Assembly: GCF_021390245.1 (NCBI RefSeq)
Contig: NZ_JAJUXH010000028.1
Span: 1 to 64,000, forward strand
Origin: Dyadobacter sp. CY323
GTDB taxonomy: Bacteria > Bacteroidota > Bacteroidia > Cytophagales > Spirosomataceae
Direction: 5' to 3'
Length of the DNA: 64,000 nucleotides
Shown here one piece after another: positions 1 through 9,643 of this stretch. A program made the position numbers and the translations under genes. The notes under the pieces are model-generated. The model was not told the origin of the DNA. It searched no databases and was given only the letters and a program-made list of their open reading frames with translations. Numbering within the stretch: the stretch's first letter is position 1; the number at the start of each line of letters is the position of its first letter.

Positions 1-120
1 TAAACTCAATATTTGGACTGGTTCCCAGGCTGCTAACCACAATCCAAATCAATGTTTAATTCAATTCTAATCTTATTAATAACTTCAAAACTGAAGGCAA
101 CCTATTTCAGGCAATGACAT

Positions 121-250
121 TTAGCTTTTAGCTTTTAGCTTTTAGCTTTTAGCTTTTAGCTTTTTAATGAATACAAAACCGGTAATAATTATACTTACCC
201 TACTAGATAAAAAGACTAACAGCTAACGGCTAATAGCTAACAGCCAACAA
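121..250. repeat. Inverted heptamer arrays, locus A
   Basis: Six tandem copies of the 7-mer AGCTTTT run from 123 to 165. After a 54-bp spacer comes a second, diverged heptamer array at 220-247 (CAGCTAA, CGGCTAA, TAGCTAA, CAGCCAA). The second array read on the other strand is GTTAGCT, which differs from the first array's TTTAGCT phase at one base in seven, so the two arms are inverted relative to each other. The right arm stops 3 bp from the stop codon of the neighbouring permease. Bases 1-120 show nothing I can assign. Confidence 0.85.
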
Positions 251-2623
251 CTACTCACTCCTCAACGACCTCACCGGATCTACCATCGCTGTTTTGATAC
301 TTTGGAATCCGACTGTTAGTAATGCGATGGAGATTGCCAGCGTTGCTGCCAGGAGATAATACCACCACGAAATATCGATCCGGTACGGGAAATCCTGCAA
401 CCAGATGTTGACTGCATAGTTTGAAATCGGTAAAGCTGCTACGATCGCGATCAGCACCAGTTTAATGAAATCAAACGATAGCAATGTCGTGATACTGGCG
501 ATTGACGCGCCCATTACCTTGCGGATCCCGATCTCTTTCACGCGACTTTCCGCATTGAAAGTGGCCAGTCCGAACAATCCGATGCACGACACGAAAATGG
601 ACAATATAGCCGCCAGCGTGATCATTTCCTTCCATTTCGCTTCTGATTCATACCTTTTCAAATTACTTACATCCTCGAATTTGTATTCAAAAGGCATTAG
701 CTTGATATGCTTGCGAAAAATGGTTTCAATGGACCTGATGGTAGCAGGAATGTCTCTTGGATTCAGTTTTGCATAAATGGTACCCAGTCTGTAATTCGGG
801 TCCTGGGTGAGGATCAATGGCTTGATCGTGTCTTTCAATGAGGCATAATGGTAATCCCGGATCACGCCGACGATTTTCAATTTCTGCTTTTTCCATTCAA
901 AATCAACCTCTTTCCCCACGCCATCTTTCCACCCCGCCTCTCTCACAAACGCCTCATTAACTACCACGGACTGCGTAGGATCAGACGGAAAACTTTTGGA
1001 AAAGTTACGCCCCCGCAACACCGGAATTTCCAGGGTTTTCAGAAAATAATCATCCACGCCAATGTAACCGAAACTCATATCTTTCCGGTCTACTTTGGCG
1101 ACTGTTCCGTTGTAATTGCCATTAAACGATGCCACCGACTGAATTCCCGCAACACTTCCAAGTTCCGCTTTGATCACATCCATTGCTGTGTTACCGCCTC
1201 TGCCGACACTGAAACTCAGCAGGTTTTTATCATTATAGCCCAGGTTTTTATTAGTCAGATATTTGAATTGGGAATAAATGACGATGGTACCGATCACCAG
1301 GCAAACCGACATTGCAAATTGAAATACGACCAATCCTTTGGTCAGGTAATTTTTCTGGGTAAGTCTGGCCCGGTTGTAAAGAGTCTGCACCGGACTAAAT
1401 CCTGAAAGAATCAATGCCGGGTAAAAACCAGCCACAAATCCGGTCATTAAAAATAATGCAAAATAGCCCGCAACAAGATTGGTATCGAGCAGATAAGAAA
1501 GCGCCAGTTCCTTGTTCGCCAGCTCATTGAATGTGGGCAAAACGGTTTGTGTCAGCACAATGGCGAGAACGAACGCCACGAATGCCAGTAGAAAAGATTC
1601 CCCCAAAAACTGGTAAACGAGTTGTTTCCGCAAACCGCCTACCACCTTCCGCACACCAATTTCCTTTGCGCGTTTCAGGGACCTCGCCACCGTCAGGTTC
1701 ACAAAATTGATACAGGCAATGGTCAGAATGAAAATCGCGATTGCGGAAAGTATGTAGGAATAAATCGGGCTGCTTCCCCGGTCGAGCCCATTTCTCAGAT
1801 CACCCAACTCACTGTCCAGATGGACTTCGCTGAACGGCTGAATGCTAAAAGTGATATTATTTTTGAAATCTTTCACCCCGGATTCCGAGAGCTTTTTCGC
1901 AAAAATCCGGCTCATTTTCGGGCCTACCGCAAGTGCATTTGAGTTCTTGTTCAGCAAAACAAATGTGTTCATGTAAAACCCGAGCCATTCGTTATCAGTC
2001 CAGCCCCTCGCCTCCTGAAATTTGAATGGCAGTACCGCATTAAACTGGATAGAAGAGTTTTGCGGGCAGTTTTTCGCTACTCCGGACACAATGAAACTCT
2101 CAAATGCATCTTCGATTTTCAGGTCGATGGTTTTTCCGACCGCATCTGTGGTATTAAAGTATTTTTCAGCCAGTTGCTCCGTCAAAACAATGGATTTGAT
2201 GTCGGAAAGCACTGTTTTAGGATCTCCGGCGACCAATGGCATAGAGAATACCGTAAAAAAGTTAGCATCCGCGAAAACGATATTCTCATTGAGCAGATCA
2301 CTGCCTTTCCGAGCCACAAACGAACTCGACTGCATTCTCACAAATTCCTTAATCTCCGGAATTTCCTGTTTAAAACCCGGCCCGTGAACCGCATTGGTGC
2401 TACCCATCGTGCGCGTTTCTTTTTCTTCGGAAACCGTCACTTTAACCCTGTATAACTGGTCGCGATTCTGCTGAAACCTGTCAAAACTGACTTCGTCTTT
2501 TGTATAAAGCACAATAAGCATGCAGCAGGTAAGTCCTAGCGACAACCCGGCAATGTTAATCAGCGAAAAAACCTTGTTTCTCGTGAGATTACGAAATGCG
2601 ATTTTGAGATAGTTTTGGAGCAT
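251..2623 (-). CDS. FtsX/MacB-like ABC transporter permease (copy 1 of 3)
   Basis: A 790-aa inner-membrane permease of the MacB_PCD/FtsX type, without its own ATPase domain. It has an N-terminal cytoplasmic helix (NYLKIAFRNL) and TM1 near residues 19-42. A large extracytoplasmic domain follows to about 265, then three TM segments with the conserved KEIGVRKVVGG loop. A second TM/extracytoplasmic half follows, and the last three TMs carry KEIGIRKVMGAS. The protein ends SLRSE, like its two paralogues. I chose the internal ATG at 2623: the longer frame to 2659 adds 12 residues read from the heptamer array, whereas the chosen start aligns with MLxNYLKIAxRNL in the paralogues. It is last in the minus-strand cluster and presumably works with the separate ATPase at 8482-9159 and the HlyD-type adaptor. 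The substrate is unknown; peptide, lipid or lipoprotein export is the usual guess for this family. Confidence 0.92.
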   Translation of the reverse strand: MLQNYLKIAFRNLTRNKVFSLINIAGLSLGLTCCMLIVLYTKDEVSFDRFQQNRDQLYRVKVTVSEEKETRTMGSTNAVHGPGFKQEIPEIKEFVRMQSSSFVARKGSDLLNENIVFADANFFTVFSMPLVAGDPKTVLSDIKSIVLTEQLAEKYFNTTDAVGKTIDLKIEDAFESFIVSGVAKNCPQNSSIQFNAVLPFKFQEARGWTDNEWLGFYMNTFVLLNKNSNALAVGPKMSRIFAKKLSESGVKDFKNNITFSIQPFSEVHLDSELGDLRNGLDRGSSPIYSYILSAIAIFILTIACINFVNLTVARSLKRAKEIGVRKVVGGLRKQLVYQFLGESFLLAFVAFVLAIVLTQTVLPTFNELANKELALSYLLDTNLVAGYFALFLMTGFVAGFYPALILSGFSPVQTLYNRARLTQKNYLTKGLVVFQFAMSVCLVIGTIVIYSQFKYLTNKNLGYNDKNLLSFSVGRGGNTAMDVIKAELGSVAGIQSVASFNGNYNGTVAKVDRKDMSFGYIGVDDYFLKTLEIPVLRGRNFSKSFPSDPTQSVVVNEAFVREAGWKDGVGKEVDFEWKKQKLKIVGVIRDYHYASLKDTIKPLILTQDPNYRLGTIYAKLNPRDIPATIRSIETIFRKHIKLMPFEYKFEDVSNLKRYESEAKWKEMITLAAILSIFVSCIGLFGLATFNAESRVKEIGIRKVMGASIASITTLLSFDFIKLVLIAIVAALPISNYAVNIWLQDFPYRIDISWWYYLLAATLAISIALLTVGFQSIKTAMVDPVRSLRSE

Positions 2624-2626
2624 ATT

Positions 2627-2731
2627 GGCGGTCGGCCGGCGGCGATCAGCTTTCGGCACTTTTATAATAAGATTATATTTAGCAACTGTATATCAATCAA
2701 TTACCCCACTTTCGATTGCCGACAGCCGACG
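2627..2731. repeat. Inverted heptamer arrays, locus B
   Basis: The left arm at 2627-2661 reads in strict 7-bp phase GGCGGTC, GGCCGGC, GGCGATC, AGCTTTC, GGCACTT. The right arm at 2711-2731 reads TTCGATT, GCCGACA, GCCGACG. Both reduce to the heptamer NNTCGGC on opposite strands, with about 50 bp between them. The right arm ends at the base immediately before the stop codon of the permease at 2732. The locus fills nearly the whole gap between two permease genes. Confidence 0.75.
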
Positions 2732-5161
2732 TTATTCGCTCCTCAACGACTTCATTGGGTTCATTAACGCTGCTTTGATGCTTTGGAAGCTTACGGTAAG
2801 CAATGCGATTGTGATTGCTATTCCCCCTGCCGCCAGGAACATCCACCAGGCCAGATCTACGTGATAGGCAAAATCGTTCAGCCATTGGTTCATGCCGAAC
2901 CAGGCGATAGGAATGCCGATCAGAATGGCAATGATAATCAGTCTTAAAAATTCTTTCGAAAGCAGTGTGACAATATTCGTTACACTTGCACCGAGCACCT
3001 TCCGCACACCGATTTCCTTTGTCCGCCGCTCGGCGGTATATGCCGACAAACCGAACAATCCCAAACAGCCGATGATAATGGAAATCGCTGCAAACGTGAT
3101 GAAGATCTGTCCTACCCGCTGCTCGCTACGGTAAACCTCATTGAAATCTTCGTCCATGAACCGGTAGCTGAATGGCTGTGCCGGCGCCATTTTCTTCCAC
3201 AGCTGCTCAACCTGACCCACGGTTTGAGCCACATTACCTCCATTTAATTTAAAAACCACATTTCCATTGCTTCGGTAAAGCACTAAACTCAATGCACCGA
3301 TATTTTTCTTCAAGGATTCGAAATGGAAATTTTTCACCACCCCGATGATCGTGTAGGTTATTTTTTGCTTTAAAGTTTCGTCTTCATATCCAAATATCCG
3401 TTTCCCGACGGGATCGGCGTATCCCAGCACTTTTGCGGCAGCTTCATTGATGACAATGCCGGTAGAATCAGATGGAAATTCCTCCTGGAATGGGCGGCCG
3501 TTTGCCATTTGTAACCCCATGGTTTTTACAAAATCATAGTCAACGGCCCACTTTTGCATATTGATCCCTTTGTCTTGCTGAATTTCCCCCACCGGGAAAA
3601 ACGTATGATCGGTCCGGGAAGAAGGCGTTGGAAGAAAGCTTGTTACGGTGGCGCTTTCCACATTCGGGATCCGCATAACCTGTTCTTTAAAGGCCTTCAC
3701 CTGATTGTTGAGTGCATAGGCATCATTCACAATCAGCATTTGATCCTTATTGAAACCCAATTTTTTGGTCTGGATAAAATTCAGCTGACGATAAATCACG
3801 CCCGTGCCCACAATGAGCATCACGGAGATCACAAATTGAAACACAACGAGCGCATTGCGCAGGTAACCTCCCTTTTCCTGTAACTCTACGCTGTTTTTCA
3901 AAACCTTTAATGGCTTGAACGCAGAAAGGAAAAGTGCGGGATAACTGCCCGCCAGCAAGCCCACAACACCACCAGTTAGAAGTATCACAACCCAAAACCA
4001 CACTTCCTGCAAAGGAAATGTAACCTGCTTACTCGCCAGATTATTGAAAAACGGCAGTGCCACATAAGCGAGGACAATAGCCAAAGCAATGGAAAAGAAG
4101 CTCAGCATCACTGATTCGGTGAGGAACTGAGTGATGAGTGACGATCGTTCGGAGCCCAGGGCTTTACGTACGCCAACCTCCTTCGCCCGGTTTGCCGAAC
4201 GCGCCGTGGCAAGGTTCATGAAGTTAACGCAGGCAATGGCGAGCAGAAAGGCGGCTACTGCCGCAAATATATATACGTACTGAACGTTTCCATTTACACT
4301 CACTTCTGCCGTACGGTCGGAATGCAAATGGATGTCTGTGAGTGGCATCAGGGAGTAACGGATGTAACTTCCCGACTTGCGGACTTCATCCAGGGATGCT
4401 CCCAAAAAAGCCTGAATCCATTTGCCTGTGTATTTTTCAAGAACGGTATCGAAGTTCTTCTCAAACTGCTTGGGATCCACTCCCGGGCGGAACAGCAGGT
4501 AGGTATTGAAATTATGGCTGCCCCAGGCACCTAGCCTGCTTTCTCCATACGTACTCATCGAAAGCAGCATATTCAAATCCCGGAGGTGGGACCGTGCGGG
4601 CATATTTTTCATTATGCCCGTCACTGTGTATGTTTTATCGAAGTCTACCACAAGCGTTTTACCTAATGGATTTTCAGTACCAAAATACTTGGCTGCATCT
4701 TTTTCGGAAAGTACAATTGTATAGGGTTCGACGAGCGCTTTTTTAGGATCACCTGCGATCAATGGCGATGAAAATACATTAAAAAACGTCGAATCGGCGT
4801 AATAGACGTTTTCCTCTTTCAGATTTTCGGTTGAATTGGAACGTCTCACAAGCTGACTGCCATGTTCACGTATCCGTGTAACCTGTTCAATCTGGGGATA
4901 ATCTTTCTTTAATGTAAAAGCCAGAGGATCTGGTGCCACGGCCAGTTTCATATCAGCACCTCCAAACCGAATATCTGAATTGACCCGGTAAATCCGCTCT
5001 GCATTGGAAAACGAACGGTCAAAACTGAGCTCGTCGATCACGTACAGGGAAATCAGCAGGCAACTCGCCAGTCCAAGTGATAATCCAAAAATATTCAGAA
5101 ACGAGTAAAACTTATGTTTACGAAGATTCCGCCAGGCGATTTTGAGGTAGTTGGTGAGCAT
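2732..5161 (-). CDS. FtsX/MacB-like ABC transporter permease (copy 2 of 3)
   Basis: An 809-aa paralogue of the flanking permeases with the same plan: helix NYLKIAWRNLRKHK, TM1 near 22-44, an extracytoplasmic MacB-like domain, three TMs with AKEVGVRKALGSE, a second half, and terminal TMs with TKEIGVRKVLGAS. It ends SLRSE. The ATG at 5161 is preferred over the longer frame to 5248. The extra 29 residues come from purine-rich repeat sequence, and the retained start matches the paralogues. It is transcribed between the other two permeases. Like them it lacks an ATP-binding domain and must pair with a separate ATPase. Three diverged permeases for one ATPase suggests alternative heterodimers, but that is inference. 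Confidence 0.92.
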   Translation of the reverse strand: MLTNYLKIAWRNLRKHKFYSFLNIFGLSLGLASCLLISLYVIDELSFDRSFSNAERIYRVNSDIRFGGADMKLAVAPDPLAFTLKKDYPQIEQVTRIREHGSQLVRRSNSTENLKEENVYYADSTFFNVFSSPLIAGDPKKALVEPYTIVLSEKDAAKYFGTENPLGKTLVVDFDKTYTVTGIMKNMPARSHLRDLNMLLSMSTYGESRLGAWGSHNFNTYLLFRPGVDPKQFEKNFDTVLEKYTGKWIQAFLGASLDEVRKSGSYIRYSLMPLTDIHLHSDRTAEVSVNGNVQYVYIFAAVAAFLLAIACVNFMNLATARSANRAKEVGVRKALGSERSSLITQFLTESVMLSFFSIALAIVLAYVALPFFNNLASKQVTFPLQEVWFWVVILLTGGVVGLLAGSYPALFLSAFKPLKVLKNSVELQEKGGYLRNALVVFQFVISVMLIVGTGVIYRQLNFIQTKKLGFNKDQMLIVNDAYALNNQVKAFKEQVMRIPNVESATVTSFLPTPSSRTDHTFFPVGEIQQDKGINMQKWAVDYDFVKTMGLQMANGRPFQEEFPSDSTGIVINEAAAKVLGYADPVGKRIFGYEDETLKQKITYTIIGVVKNFHFESLKKNIGALSLVLYRSNGNVVFKLNGGNVAQTVGQVEQLWKKMAPAQPFSYRFMDEDFNEVYRSEQRVGQIFITFAAISIIIGCLGLFGLSAYTAERRTKEIGVRKVLGASVTNIVTLLSKEFLRLIIIAILIGIPIAWFGMNQWLNDFAYHVDLAWWMFLAAGGIAITIALLTVSFQSIKAALMNPMKSLRSE

Positions 5162-5166
5162 AAAAG

Positions 5167-5316
5167 TTAAAAGGTTGAAGGAGGAAGGACCGGAGGAAGG
5201 GAGGATGGACTGAAGGAGGAAGGATAATTGATTAAAAAGGATCAGCAATACCTCATCCCTTTGACCTTTCTCCTTTCTACCCTTTAACCCTTCTCCTTTC
5301 TACCCTTTCATCCTCT
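5167..5316. repeat. Inverted heptamer arrays, locus C (purine/pyrimidine)
   Basis: The left arm is purine-rich in exact 7-bp phase: TGAAGGA GGAAGGA occurs at 5176 and again at 5211, five heptamers later. The right arm at 5258-5316 is pyrimidine-rich and repeats CCTTTCT, with small indels. On the opposite strand the right arm reads NNAAAGG, against NNGAAGG on the left. The right arm runs up to the permease stop codon at 5317. The arrangement is the same as at loci A and B with an unrelated heptamer. Confidence 0.75.
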
Positions 5317-7695
5317 CTAATCACTTCTCAACGACTTGACCGGGTTCATTAATGCTGCTTTTATGGCTTTGAAGCTGATTGTAAACAATGCTATGCCAAT
5401 AGTAATCAGCGCGGCGGAAAGGAATATCCACCAATGCATTGGTGTTCGGTATGAAAAATTTTGCAGCCAGCTGTTCATTGCAAAATAGCCCAGCGGAATC
5501 GCTATAAGAGTCGCCAGCAATACTGGTTTAAGCATTTCCTTTGCCAGCAAGACTACAATGCTGTTCGTAGAAGATCCTAAAACTTTACGCACCCCAATCT
5601 CTTTGGTACGTTTGGCAGCCGTGAAAGATGCAAGACCGAACAAGCCCAGACATGCAATGAAAATGGCAAGTCCTGCAAAAATACTCAGAATGGTTTGCTG
5701 CCTGATATCCGTTCTATAAAGCTCGTCGAATTTTTGGTCTAAAAAAGTATATTCAAATGGATAGGATGCCGAAATACTGCTGAATACACCTTTGACGTCT
5801 GCTAATGCTTTGGTTACATTGCCAGGTTTCAGCCGCACGACTGCCACCCGGTAATCATCTCCGGGTGTGATCACGAGCGCGTCCATTTTTTCTTTTAACG
5901 AAAGAAAATTGAAGTCTTCAACCACACCCACAATCCTGCGCTTTTTTGGATCCCGGATGGTGTTTTGCAGCCATTTCCCAACTGCCTGCTCCGGCGTATA
6001 ACCCAGTGATTTCGCCGCAGTCCGGTTGATCAATGCGGCTTCGGTTGTATCGGTTGAAAATTCGTGGGAAAAATCTCTGCCCGCAATAATCTTCAATCCC
6101 AATGTTTTAACATAATCGAAATCGGTAAACGATACTCTGGACTTCCAAACCAGATCATTCCGACCTTCTGCTTTCAGTGTATGCATATCGAAAAACCCGC
6201 CCGGTTCTCCTGACATAAACGAAACGGATGAAACGGTCCCGAGGTTTTCCAGCTCCGTTTTAAATGCTTTTTGATTTGTATAAATGTCATTGTTGACATT
6301 CATCACGATCGAATGTTCCTGATTGTAACCGAGTTCCATGTTTTTTACGAAGCGCATTTGCGTCATAATGATCACGGTCCCGATGATGAGGAATACGGAA
6401 ATGCTGAACTGGATCACCACGAGCGTTTCTCTGAAAAACGCGCCGCCTTTTCCAAGTTTCAGTTTTCCTTTCAATGCCTGTATCGGGCTGAATCCCGAAA
6501 GGAAAATGGCAGGGTAACTTCCCGACAAAAACCCAACTATGACAATGACACCGGAGAGAAATAAATAAAGTGGCGCTGCATTCCAGGAGATGGTGAGGCT
6601 ATAACCTAATAAATGGTTGTAAACCGGCATTAGCGCAATTAGCAAAAGGACAGAAAGCAGGCAGGATATCAGTGTGAGCAGAACCGACTCTCCGATAAAC
6701 TGGTAAACGAGGTGGTTACGCAAAGCCCCCATGACTTTTCGCATACCCACTTCCTTCGAACGCTCCACGGCACGGATGGTCGAGAGGTTTGTGAAATTGA
6801 TGCAGGCGATCAGCAGGATCAATGCGGCGATAGATAAAAATATGTAAACTACCGACTTATCTCCGTGTTTTACATTATCAAATGCAGAATGTGGTTCAAA
6901 ATAAATCTCCGATAATGGAGTCAGCGACAAGCCTATTTTTGCTCCAAACCTCGCCATGTCTTTGGCCAGGTACTTATCCATGAAAGCAGGAAAACGCTTT
7001 TCTAGCGCCTCTTTGGTGACATTCTTGTCAAGTAATACGTAGGTGAAATTGTTGTTATTGATCCAGACATCGAACCATTCCTCATGTGTATAATTGGAAA
7101 TGGGCATAACCAGATCAAAATCCAGGTGGGAATTCGAAGGTACATCTTTGGCAATGCCGGTAACTTTCAGCTTTAATGTTTTGTCCAGTTCAATGATCTT
7201 GCCGAGCGGATTTTCATTTCCGAAATATTTCTTAGCCGTTTTTTCGGTAAGTACAACACTTGCCGGATCTTTCAGGACCGTCGCTGCATTACCTGCCAAA
7301 AGTGGAAAAGTGAATACTGAAAAGAAGTTGGAATCTGCGATGTACAGTTTCTTTTCGGTGAATGAATTGTTTTTCAGCGTAACCAAACCGCCGGAAGGCA
7401 TTACACGTACCGCCGTTTTGATCAAACCCGAAAAGTCGTTCAGCAAAGCCGGCGCATACGGACCAGATAAGTAAGGTACGCCGACCATACTCCCATTCAT
7501 CTCCATATTCCGCATTACCCGGTATAGGTCTTTTCGCTGCGAATGGAATTTGTCAACGCCAAATTCATTCAGGATATACAAAAAGATCATCATGCAGCAT
7601 GTAATGCCGATGGTCAGACCGAGAATGTTGATGGCAGAAAACACCTTGTTTTTGGCAAGGTTCCTCCATGCGATTTTGAGATAGTTTTTAAACAT
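5317..7695 (-). CDS. FtsX/MacB-like ABC transporter permease (copy 3 of 3)
   Basis: A 792-aa permease starting MFKNYLKIAWRNLAKNK, with TM1 at about 19-44, an extracytoplasmic MacB_PCD-like domain, central TMs with SKEVGMRKVMGALR, a second half and terminal TMs with TKEIGVRKVLGSS. It ends SLRSD. Its start lies only 14 bp after the stop of the 198-aa exported protein, so those two are probably co-translated. It is the first permease of the cluster and, unlike the other two, is not preceded by a repeat array. Family membership is clear; substrate and partner choice are not. Confidence 0.93.
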   Translation of the reverse strand: MFKNYLKIAWRNLAKNKVFSAINILGLTIGITCCMMIFLYILNEFGVDKFHSQRKDLYRVMRNMEMNGSMVGVPYLSGPYAPALLNDFSGLIKTAVRVMPSGGLVTLKNNSFTEKKLYIADSNFFSVFTFPLLAGNAATVLKDPASVVLTEKTAKKYFGNENPLGKIIELDKTLKLKVTGIAKDVPSNSHLDFDLVMPISNYTHEEWFDVWINNNNFTYVLLDKNVTKEALEKRFPAFMDKYLAKDMARFGAKIGLSLTPLSEIYFEPHSAFDNVKHGDKSVVYIFLSIAALILLIACINFTNLSTIRAVERSKEVGMRKVMGALRNHLVYQFIGESVLLTLISCLLSVLLLIALMPVYNHLLGYSLTISWNAAPLYLFLSGVIVIVGFLSGSYPAIFLSGFSPIQALKGKLKLGKGGAFFRETLVVIQFSISVFLIIGTVIIMTQMRFVKNMELGYNQEHSIVMNVNNDIYTNQKAFKTELENLGTVSSVSFMSGEPGGFFDMHTLKAEGRNDLVWKSRVSFTDFDYVKTLGLKIIAGRDFSHEFSTDTTEAALINRTAAKSLGYTPEQAVGKWLQNTIRDPKKRRIVGVVEDFNFLSLKEKMDALVITPGDDYRVAVVRLKPGNVTKALADVKGVFSSISASYPFEYTFLDQKFDELYRTDIRQQTILSIFAGLAIFIACLGLFGLASFTAAKRTKEIGVRKVLGSSTNSIVVLLAKEMLKPVLLATLIAIPLGYFAMNSWLQNFSYRTPMHWWIFLSAALITIGIALFTISFKAIKAALMNPVKSLRSD

Positions 7696-7709
7696 AAGAC
7701 ACTACCAGT

Positions 7710-8306
7710 TTACATGTCGATTCCTTTGCCAGGCAATTCTATTTCATTCTCAAAATCATTGATGATACGCTGGCGCTGGCCTTCTGTTTTTTCAAATGCA
7801 TCTACTGTTTTTTCGTAGATATACTCTTCATTGTTTTTCATGAAGCGGTATCTCAAAAACATTTCTCCTGACTCAGGATTATATTTGACGTGTTTGGTAA
7901 ACCCCTTTTCATCGGAACTCACCGACGCCGGGACCGGAGGTTTTGCCTGATAAACTGGGTCTGCATTTACCTCCACAGAAGAAAAATCCATTGATTCCTG
8001 CGGCTCGGGAGGCGAGGGTATGGCAGGGCAGGGCTTGGTGCGCGGTTTGGGTGGTTCTGGCAATTGCATATTACCGGAGCCGATCGAATCCAGAATTTTA
8101 TCCCGCAATGCAATGCGTTCTTCCTTACTCATATCCGCGACGTCAAAGGATTTATCAAAGCTGATTTCCCTTCCGTCGATTGTTCCCGTTACCTGGATCG
8201 ACAAAGTCTTTCCGTCATCGTCAATGCTTCTGCTCAGATTGGATTTCTTTTGCGCGATCGCCAGCGTACTCACGCCCGCCAGCAGGATTGTAAGGATTTT
8301 TTTCAT
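7710..8306 (-). CDS. Exported protein of unknown function in the ABC export cluster
   Basis: A 198-aa protein with a clear Sec signal peptide (MKKILTILLAGVSTLAIAQ, cleavage after about residue 19). A mixed polar region follows, then a proline-rich stretch around residues 84-110 and a C-terminal half rich in charged residues. I recognise no domain. It sits between the ABC ATPase and the first permease, 14 bp before the latter. A role in the same envelope process, perhaps as a periplasmic accessory, is therefore plausible but not shown. It has no lipobox. Confidence 0.85.
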   Translation of the reverse strand: MKKILTILLAGVSTLAIAQKKSNLSRSIDDDGKTLSIQVTGTIDGREISFDKSFDVADMSKEERIALRDKILDSIGSGNMQLPEPPKPRTKPCPAIPSPPEPQESMDFSSVEVNADPVYQAKPPVPASVSSDEKGFTKHVKYNPESGEMFLRYRFMKNNEEYIYEKTVDAFEKTEGQRQRIINDFENEIELPGKGIDM

Positions 8307-8326
8307 GGTCGAATTTGGTATGGTTG

Positions 8327-8477
8327 TTAGCTGTTAGCTGTTAGCTGTTAGCTGTTAGCTGTTAGCTGTTAGCTGTTAGCTGTTAGCAAGTTTTTGCATT
8401 ACTAAGGAGTTCCAGCATTCCATTCTAAAAAAGCTAAAAGCTAAAAGCTAGTCGCTAAAAGCTAAAAGCCAAAAGCT
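8327..8477. repeat. Inverted heptamer arrays, locus D
   Basis: Eight perfect tandem TTAGCTG copies run from 8327 to 8382. After a 45-bp spacer there is a degenerate array in unbroken 7-bp phase at 8432-8477 (AGCTAAA twice, then AGCTAGT, CGCTAAA, AGCTAAA, AGCCAAA). On the opposite strand this is the same pair of heptamers in the same order as locus A (AGCTTTT then CAGCTAA). The right arm ends 4 bp from the stop codon of the ATPase gene. Confidence 0.88.
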
Positions 8478-8481
8478 CCCC

Positions 8482-9159
8482 CTACACATGCACTTTCTCC
8501 GTAACGATCTTGCCGTCAAACAGATTGACGATGCGGTGAGCGAAACCGGCGTCGTATGGGGAGTGAGTTACCATCAGAATGGTCGTTCCCGATGCATTTA
8601 GCTGGCTCAGCAGGTTCATTACTTCTTCTCCGTTTTTGGAGTCAAGGTTACCTGTCGGCTCATCCGCAAGTATTGTTTTTGGGGTAGCTACAACGGCACG
8701 GGCGATGGCGGTACGCTGCTGCTGCCCACCTGAAAGCTGTTGTGGAAAGTGGTTGCGGCGGTGCATCATGTTCATGCGGGTCAGCGCGGCTTCTACTTTC
8801 TCTTTACGTTCTGCAGGAGGAGTTTTGAGATAAAGCAATGGAAGTTCCACGTTTTCATAAACGGTAAGCTCGTCGATGAGGTTGAAGCTCTGGAAAACGA
8901 AACCAATGTTTCCTTTACGGATCTGTGCACGCTGGCGTTCAGACATTTTCGCAACTTCTGTTCCATAAAACTCATACGAACCTTCACTTGGATTATCAAG
9001 CAGTCCGAGAATGTTGAGCAACGTGGATTTTCCGCAACCGGAAGGTCCCATTATCGCTACAAATTCTCCGTCCTTGACATCCATGTCAATTCCGTTCAAG
9101 GCAGTGGTTTCCACTTCTTCAGTAGAAAAGACCTTGTGCATGTTGGCAATTTTGATCAT
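8482..9159 (-). CDS. ABC transporter ATP-binding protein (MacB/LolD type)
   Basis: A 225-aa nucleotide-binding subunit that would power the three FtsX-type permeases. All motifs are present: Walker A GPSGCGKST at residues 38-46, Q-loop Gln90, signature LSGGQ at 142-146, Walker B ILADE ending at Glu167, and the H-loop His199 in MVTHS. Length and motif spacing match the LolD/MacB-ATPase group. It is separated from the upstream adaptor gene by about 580 bp that contains the antisense four-helix-bundle gene, and from the downstream exported protein by repeat locus D. No competing function is likely; the substrate is unknown. Confidence 0.95.
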   Translation of the reverse strand: MIKIANMHKVFSTEEVETTALNGIDMDVKDGEFVAIMGPSGCGKSTLLNILGLLDNPSEGSYEFYGTEVAKMSERQRAQIRKGNIGFVFQSFNLIDELTVYENVELPLLYLKTPPAERKEKVEAALTRMNMMHRRNHFPQQLSGGQQQRTAIARAVVATPKTILADEPTGNLDSKNGEEVMNLLSQLNASGTTILMVTHSPYDAGFAHRIVNLFDGKIVTEKVHV

Positions 9160-9170
9160 TGGCTTTAAAG

Positions 9171-9205
9171 TTTTGGAGGAAAGGGAGAAAGGAAGAAAAG
9201 GGATA
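9171..9205. repeat. Purine-rich arm left of the four-helix-bundle gene (locus E, left)
   Basis: A short purine-rich stretch reads in 7-bp steps TTTTGGA, GGAAAGG, GAGAAAG, GAAGAAA. It begins 12 bp upstream of the ATPase start and precedes the four-helix-bundle gene. It opposes the pyrimidine-rich arm at 9644-9742, so the gene lies between inverted purine/pyrimidine arms. The heptamer phase is less clear here than at loci A, C, D and I. Confidence 0.5.
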
Positions 9206-9249
9206 ATTTAATATCATTACACTTATTTCAATCACCAATCCTAATTGTT

Positions 9250-9609
9250 ATGTCAAAAGTTGAAAAATTTGAAGATTTAAAAGTCTGGCAGGACGGCCTG
9301 TCATTATCCATCCTTGTATATGAAATGCTTCACGACTGCAAAGATTTTGGCCTCAGGGACCAAATGTGTAGAGCCTCTGTTTCTGTTCCTTCCAATATTG
9401 CCGAGGGTTTTGAACGTCATTCTAATAAAGAGTTTATCCGGTTTTTAAGAATCGCTAAAGGATCATCAGGTGAATTAAGAACTCAAATCTTTATTGCCAT
9501 CGGAATAGGTTTGATTACGTCAGAAAAAGGGAACGATTTGATATCCAAAAGTCAGATTTTATCAGCAATGATTCAAAATCTAATCAAAACCAGAGAATCA
9601 AATTTCTAA
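9250..9609 (+). CDS. Four-helix-bundle protein (S23 / 23S rRNA-intervening-sequence family)
   Basis: A 119-aa protein of the small four-helix-bundle family first known from intervening sequences in 23S rRNA genes and related in fold to the Avd accessory protein of diversity-generating retroelements. Family hallmarks are FEDLKVWQ near residue 7, the central LRDQMCRASVSVPSNIAEGF around 35-54 and the following EFIRFLRIAKGSSGELRTQ. Its biochemical role is not established; members are thought to bind nucleic acid. It lies on the strand opposite to the export operon, in the gap between the HlyD adaptor and the ATPase, and is flanked by opposed purine-rich and pyrimidine-rich arms. That position suggests insertion into a pre-existing operon. 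Confidence 0.9.
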   Translation: MSKVEKFEDLKVWQDGLSLSILVYEMLHDCKDFGLRDQMCRASVSVPSNIAEGFERHSNKEFIRFLRIAKGSSGELRTQIFIAIGIGLITSEKGNDLISKSQILSAMIQNLIKTRESNF

Positions 9610-9643
9610 GAGATCAACTCCTAAAAAATAAACAACACTCAAC

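Noticed and set aside
2624..2659. 12-residue N-terminal extension of permease 1
   Set aside because: Encoded by repeat locus B; paralogues start at the internal methionine.
8327..8477. Possible CRISPR-like array
   Set aside because: Units are contiguous 7-mers without spacers; no cas genes.
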